From the NCBI GenBank assembly GCA_016788425.1, contig JAEURQ010000002.1, forward strand, positions 248,001 through 312,000: 64,000 nt of DNA, in the 5' to 3' direction. Positions 52,388 through 60,607 of the stretch are shown here, in pieces. A model generated the notes under the pieces. The model worked only from the letters and a program-made list of their open reading frames with translations, was not told the DNA's origin and ran no database searches. A program made the translations under genes and the position numbers. The stretch comes from Chthonomonas sp. Its GTDB lineage: Bacteria > Armatimonadota > Fimbriimonadia > Fimbriimonadales > Fimbriimonadaceae. Position 1 is the first letter of the stretch. The number at the start of each line of letters is the position of its first letter.

Positions 52388-53088
52388 TACGGGTTGGTCT
52401 CATATCGATGGTAAAAGTTGTCAATTTGTGGGAGCATATTCGCTTCGGCGCCGCTACTTAAGATGCCAATTTTCCCTGATAATGGAACAAATAGCATGCG
52501 GCGACGGATCGTTCGGCCCTGCTTGTCGCGAATCGAAAACTACCAATCGAGAGTTCCGCCGACTCTCGGCCTAAATGAAATCGACTGGAAACTGGGATCA
52601 CTCTCGAAGTATTTTGTGGCGAGGTCAATCTGCAACTCTTGTGCATATTGTGTAGTGTTGCCGCCGGGATCAAACAGCACTTCCATAAAAGCTTTCGAAC
52701 CGTTTCCAAGCGTCCACTTCATACCAAGTGGTTCTCGCACCGAAGAACTAGGAATGGAAAGTTTCAAGCCCTCGTAATTGATAAGTTGCACCGGGACTTC
52801 CATCGGGACAATCTTCTGCGAGTCGGCTCTTGCTTGAGGATCCCCAACGGCCAGATTGTTCGGAAGTTGGCTCTGGCCCGAACGTTCGAAGTAAACCGCG
52901 AGACTCTTTAAGATGAGGAGCAGAGCAATCGCACTGGCGGCCCACTGCCACCGCGCGAGAACCGAATCGTTTTCGTGGAGTGGGTGCCCGGATGGACCCG
53001 TTTGATACGGCTGCCCAACATGTAGCGACGTGATGCCCGGCGTCTGCTTCACGGATGGGATGTCCGGATTCTGTTCGTCGCCGTTCAT
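52387..53088 (-). pseudogene. Membrane-anchored protein of unknown function interrupted by an in-frame TAG
   Basis: The frame from ATG 53088 encodes a proline-rich N-terminus, one membrane helix (WAASAIALLLILKSLAVYF) and a soluble domain ending VGGTLDW. TAG follows at 52540-52542. The same frame then continues for another 50 codons with convincing protein sequence (FSIRDKQGRTIRRRMLFVPL, GKIGILSSGAEANMLPQIDN, FYHRYETNP) to TAA at 52387-52389, which overlaps the next ATG. The domain's shape is PsbP/DcrB-like. An ORF caller would end the protein at the TAG (182 aa). The coupled second start argues that the full frame was the original gene. Confidence 0.68.
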
Positions 53089-53168
53089 GTGGACTCTATC
53101 TTACACATGCTTCGCGCTCAGATGCAATCCGTTGGGTCAAAAATCAGCGCACCGGTAAACTCCCACGC

Positions 53169-54677
53169 ATGCTTAAGCTCAACGGCGAGCCGCTTTCCCT
53201 CACCGACATCCACGCCGTCGCCCAGCAAGGTGCGACCGTCGAACTCGGCGCATCGGCCCGCGAACGCATCGCGGCGAGCCGCCGCGTGGTCGAGGACATT
53301 CTCGCCCGCGGCGAAGTCATGTACGGCATCAACACCGGCTTTGGCCGCCTGAGCACGGTGGTGATTCCCGCCGAAAAAATGGGTGAGCTCCAGCTCAACT
53401 TGGTGCGGTCGCACGCCTGCGGAGTCGGCGAGCCGCTGCCCGAGCCGATCGTGCGCACCATGATGCTGCTCCGCGCCAACGTGCTCGCCAAAGGCGTCAG
53501 CGGCGCGCGCCCGCGCTGCGCCGAAATCCTCACTGAACTTCTGAACAAGGGCGTCACGCCGCGCATTCCTAGCCGCGGAAGCGTCGGCGCGAGCGGCGAT
53601 CTTGCCCCCCTGGCGCATCTCGCGCTGGTGCTCATCGGCGAAGGCTTCGCCACCTATCAAGGCGAGCCGATGTCGGGCGGGGAAGCTCTCGGCAAGGCGG
53701 GCATTGAGCCGCTCGTTCTCCAGGCCAAAGAAGGTCTCGCGTTGCTCAACGGAACCCAGGCCATCGGTGCGGTCGGCTGGCATGCGCTGGAGCGCGCATA
53801 TCGCCTCGTGCGGGTTGGCACTCGCATCGCGGTGATGTCCATGGAAGCCCTGCGCGACAGCCCCGCCGCGTTCGACGAACGAATCCAGGCGGTGCGTCCC
53901 CATGCCGGGCAAGGCGAGGTGGCCACGTGGCTCCGCCAAGATTTCGAAGGTAGCGAAATCCGCGAAAGCCATCGTTTTGGCGACGATCGCGTGCAAGACG
54001 CCTATTCGCTACGCTGCATGCCACAGGTACATGGCGCGATTTTGGATGTACTGCGGCACGTCGAAAGCGTGCTCGCCATCGAAAGCGGCTCGGGCACGGA
54101 CAATCCGCTCGTGTTCGCGGCTGAGGGGGATGTGATTTCCGGGGGCAACTTCCACGGCGCGCCGCTGGCCTACGCCATGGACTACGCCGCGATCGCAATG
54201 GCCGACTTTATGAGCATCAGCGAGCGGCGCATTGAGCGGCTCGTGAACCCCGATCTCAGCGAGGGTTTGCCCGCCTTTTTGGCCAAATCGCCGGGCATGG
54301 AAAGCGGTTTCATGATGGCTCAGGTCACGGCCGCCGCCCTGCTTTGCGAGGCGCGCTCGTTGGCGCACCCGGCCAGCTGCGATAACACACCGACCTCAGC
54401 CGGCAAGGAAGATCACGTGAGCATGGGTATGACCGCCGCGCTGCAGTTCGAGCAAATCGTAGGTCTGGCCGAGCATGTCGTCGCGGTCGAGGCCCTGGCC
54501 GCCGTCGAGGGTTTGGAATTCCGCCGACCGATGCGATCGAGCGCAGTGATTGAGCAACTCAGAGAAGAAATCCGCCGGATTGTGCCGCCCGTCACCGCCG
54601 ACCGCGCCTTTGGATATGACATTGAAGTGTTGGCCGAGGCCCTCCGAGCGGGTACAATTGAAGCTTCCACTCCATGA
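53169..54677 (+). CDS. hutH: Histidine ammonia-lyase
   Basis: HutH deaminates histidine to urocanate. The 502-residue protein has the MIO prosthetic-group triad Ala-Ser-Gly in GSVGASGDLAPLAH (about residues 135-148), YGINTGFGRLS near the N-terminus, and the C-terminal QVTAAALLCEARSLAHPAS. The active-site tyrosine lies in YGINTGFG. No hutU, hutI or hutG gene is adjacent. Instead an HAD hydrolase starts within its stop (ATGA). ATG 53169 is the conserved start; a longer reading would begin in the divergent gene's leader. Confidence 0.95.
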   Translation: MLKLNGEPLSLTDIHAVAQQGATVELGASARERIAASRRVVEDILARGEVMYGINTGFGRLSTVVIPAEKMGELQLNLVRSHACGVGEPLPEPIVRTMMLLRANVLAKGVSGARPRCAEILTELLNKGVTPRIPSRGSVGASGDLAPLAHLALVLIGEGFATYQGEPMSGGEALGKAGIEPLVLQAKEGLALLNGTQAIGAVGWHALERAYRLVRVGTRIAVMSMEALRDSPAAFDERIQAVRPHAGQGEVATWLRQDFEGSEIRESHRFGDDRVQDAYSLRCMPQVHGAILDVLRHVESVLAIESGSGTDNPLVFAAEGDVISGGNFHGAPLAYAMDYAAIAMADFMSISERRIERLVNPDLSEGLPAFLAKSPGMESGFMMAQVTAAALLCEARSLAHPASCDNTPTSAGKEDHVSMGMTAALQFEQIVGLAEHVVAVEALAAVEGLEFRRPMRSSAVIEQLREEIRRIVPPVTADRAFGYDIEVLAEALRAGTIEASTP

Positions 54678-55393
54678 CGTTTCCCGAACTATTGCAAGGC
54701 AAAACCGCCATCTTGTTTGATGTTGACGGCACCCTTGTCGATACGATGGAGATGTTGGTGGCGGGCCTCGGCGACAGCTTTGAGCATTTTTCCGGTCGCC
54801 GTCCGCCCCGCGAGGAGCTTCTCGCGATGATGGGCGTTGCTCTTCGCGAGCAGATGGATTACTACGGCATGGACCAGCGCACCGAGGAAACAAACGCCGA
54901 GCGCTGCCACGCCACCGTCGACAATTACATGCGACACCGAGAGACCCAGCGCATCTACCAAGAAACGGTGGATGCCCTTCAGCTGGCGCAATCTCTCGGC
55001 TACCGAACCGCGCTCGTCACCAGCCGCAATCATCGCGAGTTGGCGGAGCTTTTTCACGATTTCCCGGTCCTCCAGCAAGTGGACAGTGCGATTTCATCGA
55101 GCGATGTGGTGCATCCCAAGCCCGCGCCCGATTCCGCCCTCCTCGCCTGTGACCGTTTAGGAGTGTTGCCCGAAGAAGCAGTGATGCTGGGCGACTCCAA
55201 GTTTGATATGGGTTGTGCCCAAAGTGCCGGAGTCCTCGCCTTAGCGGTGACCTACGGCGCGGGCGACCCCAACGACCTGGCACCCTTTGCCCCCGCCTGG
55301 ACTTTTCGTTCCCCGGCCGAGGTGCTCCGTGCCTTCCAAGAATTAACCCCCTTATGCGAACCAAGAAAACTAGCGAATCAGACGCACCCGTAG
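54674..55393 (+). CDS. HAD-family phosphatase (phosphoglycolate phosphatase/PpaX-like)
   Basis: A 239-residue HAD hydrolase. Motif I is FDVDGTLVDT, motif II is the threonine/serine in ALVTSR, and motifs III-IV are the lysine in HPKPAPDS and GDSKFDMG. The helical cap lies between motifs I and II, as in subfamily IA phosphatases such as PGP and PpaX. The substrate is not evident. It overlaps hutH by 4 nt and the next gene by 40 nt, so the string hutH-HAD-GH42-like-era is probably one transcript. Confidence 0.88.
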   Translation: MTFPELLQGKTAILFDVDGTLVDTMEMLVAGLGDSFEHFSGRRPPREELLAMMGVALREQMDYYGMDQRTEETNAERCHATVDNYMRHRETQRIYQETVDALQLAQSLGYRTALVTSRNHRELAELFHDFPVLQQVDSAISSSDVVHPKPAPDSALLACDRLGVLPEEAVMLGDSKFDMGCAQSAGVLALAVTYGAGDPNDLAPFAPAWTFRSPAEVLRAFQELTPLCEPRKLANQTHP

Positions 55394-58300
55394 CCGCCAA
55401 GCCGGCTCGCCGCACGGCAAAAACCGCGGCCCCCACGGAAGAAATTCCGGATCATATTGCCGAAACCCTCGAGTTGCCCCCGGTGACCATGCGTCCGCGC
55501 GCCAAGGCACCGGCCTCGTCCGAATCCCGGCCTGCGCCCAAGCGCGAACGAACACCTCGACCGGCGGCCAAGGCGGTTGTGGCCTCGACCATCGAAGTCA
55601 CTCCCGAACTGGAAGAGGAACTGGCCACGCTTCGCGAGGAAATCGTGCCGCAATTCCGCGCCCGCGCTGACAAGCCCGCTCCGGTTACCCGCGAGGTTCC
55701 ACCGGCGGTTGAAGCCATTGTCGGCCCCGACTCCACCGACGCCGATCTGCTCGCCGCGGTTGCGAACGATTTCCCCGGATTCTCCTTCCGCGCCCGCGAA
55801 GCAGCCCCGGCCACCGCGCCTCGCGAAGGCAAACTGGCGCCGCGCCGCTCGCGCAATCGCCGCGATCGCAGTGAACCGATTTCCGCGGCGGAGGCGGTGT
55901 CGCCACGTCGCGAGTTGCCGGTCCGCGAAGACGATAACGATGGAGCCGACGAGCGTCCCGCCCGACGTGGTCGCGGCAAGCGCGCCGAGCCCTCGGTCGT
56001 CGCAAGTCCGCCGCTCCTGCAAGCGCCGCCTCCCCCACCTCCCACGCGTCAAATCGTGCCGATTCCCGAGGACGCCCCGCAAGTCATTCACCGGGATGGC
56101 CACCTGGTGCTCGTGCGCAACAAGCGCATGTTGTCGCCGATCTTCTTTACGTTCGGCGGCGAGGCTCGCAATTGGAGCGTCATCAGCGAACAACTGCGTC
56201 ACGTCGCGGCGAGCGGAATCCAGGTGGTGGGCTACAACCTGCAACTCACGGTCAGCCGCGACAAAATCGCCAGCGCGGTAAGCGAGGCCGAAGAGGCGCT
56301 CCACAAGATTTTGGAGATCGTCCCCGGCGCGCAAGTGATGTTCTTTGTCGAATTCGCGGCCGCCACCGGCTGGGAATACGAGTTCACGAACGGCAAGTAC
56401 TTCTGCGAGGATCGTAAGCTGGCTCTGCCGAGCTTCAGTGACGACAAGTTCTGGGGTGTGGCCGAGGATTGCTTGCGCGGCTTCTGCGAGGCACTCCGCC
56501 AAGGCAACGACGCCGACGCCGTGCTGGGCGTCCACCTTGACCGCGACTCGTGGAGCTACGCCAGCAACGATACGTCGCTCGCGTCGCTGGAGAAGTTCCG
56601 CGAATGGCTCCGCATGCGTTACCGCAACGACTTGGTCGCCATGCGCGCTAGCTGGTTCGATGGCAGCGCCGAGTTCGACACGGTCAGCATTCCGGTCAAC
56701 GGCAAGGCATCGCACCAGGGCGAGGAATTCGTCCGCACGGACCGCCGCGCGCGTCGCCACGTGGATTACAACTTGTTCCTCAGCGACGTGGTGGTCGAGC
56801 GAATCAGCAAGCTCGCCTACCTGGTCAAGGAGACGACCGAGGGCAACTTCCTTGTCGGCGTTAACTACGGATTCACCTTCGAGCGATCGAGGCCCGGCAA
56901 CGGGCACTTGGCGCTGGGCAAGCTACTTCGCACGCCGGAAATCGACTTGCTAACGGGCCCGCCCAGCTATCGCAGTCGCGAAGCTGGTGGCGTCGCCGCG
57001 TTCCCTGGCCCGCTCGACAGTGTGGCCCTGAACGGCAAGCTTTACGTAAGCCTGGAAGACTATCGCACGCCGATGGCGGGCGGTTCGGACTCCGACGCCG
57101 AAAACCCGGTCATCCGCACCCCGCAAGATCTTGAAAGCGTCCACTGGCGTGGACTTGGCGCGGCCCTGGCTCACCAAGCCGCAATCAACTGGTCGGATAC
57201 GTTGGGCCAAGGCTGGCTCAACACCGCGACGATTTGGCGTCGAGGCGCATTGGTTCGCGAGGCGCTGGTTCGCGCGACCGCCGCGCCGGTTGGCCCGCCC
57301 GATGTTGCCGTGTTTATCGACGAGCGCTCGCTGGCCTACTTGGTGGACGAACGCGCGTTTGAACTTCTGGTGCAAAACGTCCGCGAGGCCGTCATGCGCA
57401 GCGGAATGAGCATCGGCTTCTACCTGCTCAGCGATTTGGCTCACCGCCAGGAATTCCCGGAGAGCCGTCTGTATATGTTCCTGAACGCCTGGGACATCCG
57501 CCCCGAAGTGCGTAGCGCCATCAAGACGCGCCTGCACAAGGATGGCAAGGTGCTGTTCTGGCTCTATGCCGCCGGCCTCTTTGATGGTGGCCGCGAGGCG
57601 CTGGAACGAGTGCGAGAAGTCACGGGCATCGCCCTGCGCCCGCAACCGTTTGCCAGTAAGTCCGGCACGCAACTGATTCAGCGACGCCACGCGTTGGCCG
57701 AAGCCTTGCCGGAATCGGTGCTGCTGAGCGGCGGCGGTTTGGAGCCGAGCTACATCGCGATTCCCGAAGATGGAATGGTCATTGGCGAGTACAGCGAAAC
57801 CGGCCTGCCGAGCTTCGTGCTGCGCCATGTGGATGGCGACACGCCGGAGCAAAGCTGGACCAGCGTTTTCCTCGGCGAACCGGTGGTCAGTTCCGCGCTA
57901 GTGCGCGCCCTGGGCAGCCTCGCCCAAGCGCACGTGTGGAACTACGGCGACGATGTGGTTCACGTCCGCGCGCCGTTCCTTTCGATCACCTGCGCGACAA
58001 GCGGAATCCGCACGATCACGTTGCCTGACAAGTGGTCGGCCTTTAACCTGCAAACCGGCGAATGGGCTTCGGTCGATTCCACGCATCTGCGGTTCACGGC
58101 CATTGCCGGGCAGACGCTGTCGTTCCTGGTTGGCGCTCGTTTGGAACTCGAACAAATCCTTGGCCGCAAGCTGGCTCAGCTTGAGACGGTGGATCACATT
58201 CCGCCTCGCGCCGAGAACACGGTTCGGCTGGACGAGCTGAACTTCGACGTGCAGATTGTGCAACTCGATGAGTACATGGAAGAGTCGTGGGGCGAAGACT

Positions 58301-58482
58301 TCGCCGACGATTTCCTGCTCAAACCGAGCGCACTGGAACTCGATGGTCCGGCTCTCGACGACGACTTCGGTCGCACGCCCGAGCGCCGCAATCGCCGCCG
58401 CGGAGGACGGGGAAGCGAGCCTCGCACGCAGCAACCCGAACCCAGCGCCGGCCTCAACGTCGTGTTTAGGAAGCGCACCTGA
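55354..58482 (+). CDS. Cytoplasmic GH42-like protein with disordered arginine-rich arms
   Basis: A 1042-residue protein with no signal peptide. Residues 1-240 are low-complexity, Ala/Pro/Arg-rich with clusters such as RRSRNRRDRSEP and RRGRGKR. Residues about 250-900 resemble a GH42 beta-galactosidase: EKFREWLRMRYRNDLVAMRA, ERISKLAYLVKETTEGNFLV and a Rossmann-like domain from VAVFIDERSLAYLVDERAF. The usual acid/base Asn-Glu appears to be GVHLDRDSW, so the acid/base residue may be Asp or missing. The nucleophile region LYVSLEDYRTP retains a glutamate. The C-terminal tail is acidic (EDFADDF) then basic (RRNRRRGGRGSEP). The arms look like those of RNase E or Rho. It ends at the era start (TGATG). 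Confidence 0.77.
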   Translation: MRTKKTSESDAPVAAKPARRTAKTAAPTEEIPDHIAETLELPPVTMRPRAKAPASSESRPAPKRERTPRPAAKAVVASTIEVTPELEEELATLREEIVPQFRARADKPAPVTREVPPAVEAIVGPDSTDADLLAAVANDFPGFSFRAREAAPATAPREGKLAPRRSRNRRDRSEPISAAEAVSPRRELPVREDDNDGADERPARRGRGKRAEPSVVASPPLLQAPPPPPPTRQIVPIPEDAPQVIHRDGHLVLVRNKRMLSPIFFTFGGEARNWSVISEQLRHVAASGIQVVGYNLQLTVSRDKIASAVSEAEEALHKILEIVPGAQVMFFVEFAAATGWEYEFTNGKYFCEDRKLALPSFSDDKFWGVAEDCLRGFCEALRQGNDADAVLGVHLDRDSWSYASNDTSLASLEKFREWLRMRYRNDLVAMRASWFDGSAEFDTVSIPVNGKASHQGEEFVRTDRRARRHVDYNLFLSDVVVERISKLAYLVKETTEGNFLVGVNYGFTFERSRPGNGHLALGKLLRTPEIDLLTGPPSYRSREAGGVAAFPGPLDSVALNGKLYVSLEDYRTPMAGGSDSDAENPVIRTPQDLESVHWRGLGAALAHQAAINWSDTLGQGWLNTATIWRRGALVREALVRATAAPVGPPDVAVFIDERSLAYLVDERAFELLVQNVREAVMRSGMSIGFYLLSDLAHRQEFPESRLYMFLNAWDIRPEVRSAIKTRLHKDGKVLFWLYAAGLFDGGREALERVREVTGIALRPQPFASKSGTQLIQRRHALAEALPESVLLSGGGLEPSYIAIPEDGMVIGEYSETGLPSFVLRHVDGDTPEQSWTSVFLGEPVVSSALVRALGSLAQAHVWNYGDDVVHVRAPFLSITCATSGIRTITLPDKWSAFNLQTGEWASVDSTHLRFTAIAGQTLSFLVGARLELEQILGRKLAQLETVDHIPPRAENTVRLDELNFDVQIVQLDEYMEESWGEDFADDFLLKPSALELDGPALDDDFGRTPERRNRRRGGRGSEPRTQQPEPSAGLNVVFRKRT

Positions 58483-59396
58483 TGAGTTTTCGCTGCGGGG
58501 CCGTCGCCCTGGTCGGAAAGCCCAACGTCGGCAAGAGCACGCTGACCAACCTTCTGGTTGGTCAGAAGGTGACTATCGTCTCAAACAAGCCGCAAACCAC
58601 CCGCGTCTCAATCCGGGGCATCGTCACAACCACTGACTACCAAGTTGTGTTGGTAGACACGCCCGGCTTGCACGCCGCTCACACCGAGCTGCAGAAGTTG
58701 ATGAACAAGTCGGCGGCGGGTTCACTCGGCGACGTGGACCTTGTCCTCGTCGTGGTGGACGCGAGTCGTAAGCCGGACAAGGAAGACGAGACCTTGGCCG
58801 ACATGGTTAGCAAGACCTGGAAGTACCCCTACGCCGAAGAGAATCCCGGCAAGTCGGGCATTCTGCTGTGCCTTAACAAGATGGATCGCCTGAAAGCGGA
58901 GGACGTGGTGGAACACACCGAAGCCTACATGCGGTTGTTCAATGCCGAGGAAAGCATGCTCACCTGCTTGACCAAGCGACTGAACCACCACCTGCTCCTC
59001 AAAATGATTGTGGATCGCTTGCCCGAACAAGAAGCCCTGTTCCCGGAAGATGCGATTACTGACTCGCCAATGCGCTCGATCGCGGCGGAACTCGTGCGCG
59101 AAAAAGCCTTGGCCCTCACTCAAAAAGAGGTGCCGCACAGCATTGGCGTGATGGTGGATCACTGGGAGGACGAGCCGAACATGACCACGATCCACGCCAG
59201 CATCATCGTCGAAAAGCAGGGGCAAAAGGCCATCATCATCGGGCGTGGCGGGAGCATGATCAAGCAGATCGGCACCCAGGCTCGGCTCGAAATCGAGGAG
59301 ATGATCGGTCGGAAAGTCAATTTGGACCTGACTGTGAAGGTGCGGCCCGAGTGGCGACAAAGCGCGCGGATGCTTCACGAACTCGACTACCTCTAA
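58482..59396 (+). CDS. era: GTPase Era
   Basis: Era binds the 3' end of 16S rRNA and couples ribosome assembly to cell cycle. G1 is GKPNVGKSTL, G3 is DTPGL, G4 is NKMD, and the C-terminal KH domain has IIIGRGGSMIKQIGTQAR. Length (304 aa) is normal. The ATG overlaps the stop of the GH42-like gene. The 148 nt between era and the next gene hold no recognisable ORF. Confidence 0.96.
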   Translation: MSFRCGAVALVGKPNVGKSTLTNLLVGQKVTIVSNKPQTTRVSIRGIVTTTDYQVVLVDTPGLHAAHTELQKLMNKSAAGSLGDVDLVLVVVDASRKPDKEDETLADMVSKTWKYPYAEENPGKSGILLCLNKMDRLKAEDVVEHTEAYMRLFNAEESMLTCLTKRLNHHLLLKMIVDRLPEQEALFPEDAITDSPMRSIAAELVREKALALTQKEVPHSIGVMVDHWEDEPNMTTIHASIIVEKQGQKAIIIGRGGSMIKQIGTQARLEIEEMIGRKVNLDLTVKVRPEWRQSARMLHELDYL

Positions 59397-59544
59397 GCGT
59401 AGGCCATCAGTTTTCTCCCTGTTCACGGGCAGAACGTGACCGACAGGGAACGGAGAGGGGCAAACTCTCAAGTGCGCACTCTCCCCCTCGCCCCTCGGGG
59501 GAGAGGATGGCTTGTGGGTGATCAGTCCGTGAAAAACATTGTCG

Positions 59545-60552
59545 CTACCGTGCCCGAAACGCCTCCGGAATCCCCGCGCCCTCCACAATCCCCGCCAGCG
59601 TCCGACCCACCCACGGACCCAACTTGAACCCGTGCCCGCTGCACGCGCTCACCCAGAGCACGTTGTCGCCGACCCAGCCCATCCGGAACATCTCGTCCGG
59701 GTAGCTCGTGTAAAGGCAAGTCTCCACCCCCACAATCGGGCAGTCCTCAACCCCGAACCGCGCCGCCACCAGCTCGCGAATCGCCGCCAACTGGTCGTCA
59801 GCCGCGGGCCGCGTATCGTCCGGATGAATCTCCGGCCCCGCCTGATGAAACCCGATCTTCGCGCCCCACTCATCGGCCGGGAATCCATAGCCCAGCGTGT
59901 CATCGTTAATCCAAACCGGGCCGGTCAGGTCCAGTTGCGCATAGCCAAAGGTCTGCACGGTCACGGCCGGCTTGGTCGGAGCCGTATCCGGCACCCACGC
60001 GCCCGCGGCCAGAACCACCGCATCAAACTCGGCCCCAAGCGCCATCGGATCGGCGCGCCGCTGGATGAACTCAACCCCGCCCCCTACCGCCAGCGCATGA
60101 GTCGCGCGCAACGCTTTTTCCGCCTGAACCACGCCCGCCTCCGGCGTAAACACCCCGACCTCACCCGCCCGAAGCCGCAAACGGGGAAACACCTCCCCTA
60201 CGTCGCGAGTCGAAAGCACCCTATGCGGCACGCCCAACGAAGCCAACGCCGCGACCATGGAAACCACCCGGGGCGACTCCTCGCTCCCAAAATAGAGCAG
60301 CCCGCACTCATCCACCAAATCCACCCCCGAAAGAGCCTCCAACTCAGCCCACATCGGATACGCCTCACTCATCAAACCTGTAAAAAACGCATCCGGATAA
60401 GCGCGGCGCACAATGCGCGTGCGTCCATGACTGCTCCCTCGATTGTGAAAAAGGGGAAACTGCTCGAACACCGTCACCTGATGCCCCCGGCGCGACAAGT
60501 GCAAAGCCGCACTCAGGCCTACAATCCCCGCCCCAATGACCGCCACCTGCAT
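59545..60552 (-). CDS. Sarcosine-oxidase/DAO-family FAD-dependent oxidoreductase
   Basis: A 335-residue flavoenzyme of the MSOX/SoxB-like family. The dinucleotide loop GAGIVGLSAA begins at about residue 7. The C-terminal part has ETCLYTSYPDE and SACSGHGFKLGPWVG, the family signature, with a cysteine in ETCLYT at the position that covalently binds FAD in monomeric sarcosine oxidase. It likely oxidises an N-methyl amino acid or a related secondary amine. ATG 60552 gives the loop at the right distance. An upstream ATG at 60579 would add nine residues. Confidence 0.85.
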   Translation of the reverse strand: MQVAVIGAGIVGLSAALHLSRRGHQVTVFEQFPLFHNRGSSHGRTRIVRRAYPDAFFTGLMSEAYPMWAELEALSGVDLVDECGLLYFGSEESPRVVSMVAALASLGVPHRVLSTRDVGEVFPRLRLRAGEVGVFTPEAGVVQAEKALRATHALAVGGGVEFIQRRADPMALGAEFDAVVLAAGAWVPDTAPTKPAVTVQTFGYAQLDLTGPVWINDDTLGYGFPADEWGAKIGFHQAGPEIHPDDTRPAADDQLAAIRELVAARFGVEDCPIVGVETCLYTSYPDEMFRMGWVGDNVLWVSACSGHGFKLGPWVGRTLAGIVEGAGIPEAFRAR

Positions 60553-60607
60553 GCCGCAAGCATATCCGCTTAGGTTCAAAGCAGGCGGGGTATCCTAGTG
60601 CCTTCCC

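Noticed and set aside
52202-53088. Genetic recoding (pyrrolysine, selenocysteine or suppressor tRNA) as the explanation of the two in-frame stops
   Set aside because: The two stops differ (TAG and TAA), no recoding element or pyl gene is visible, and nonsense mutation or sequencing error is simpler.
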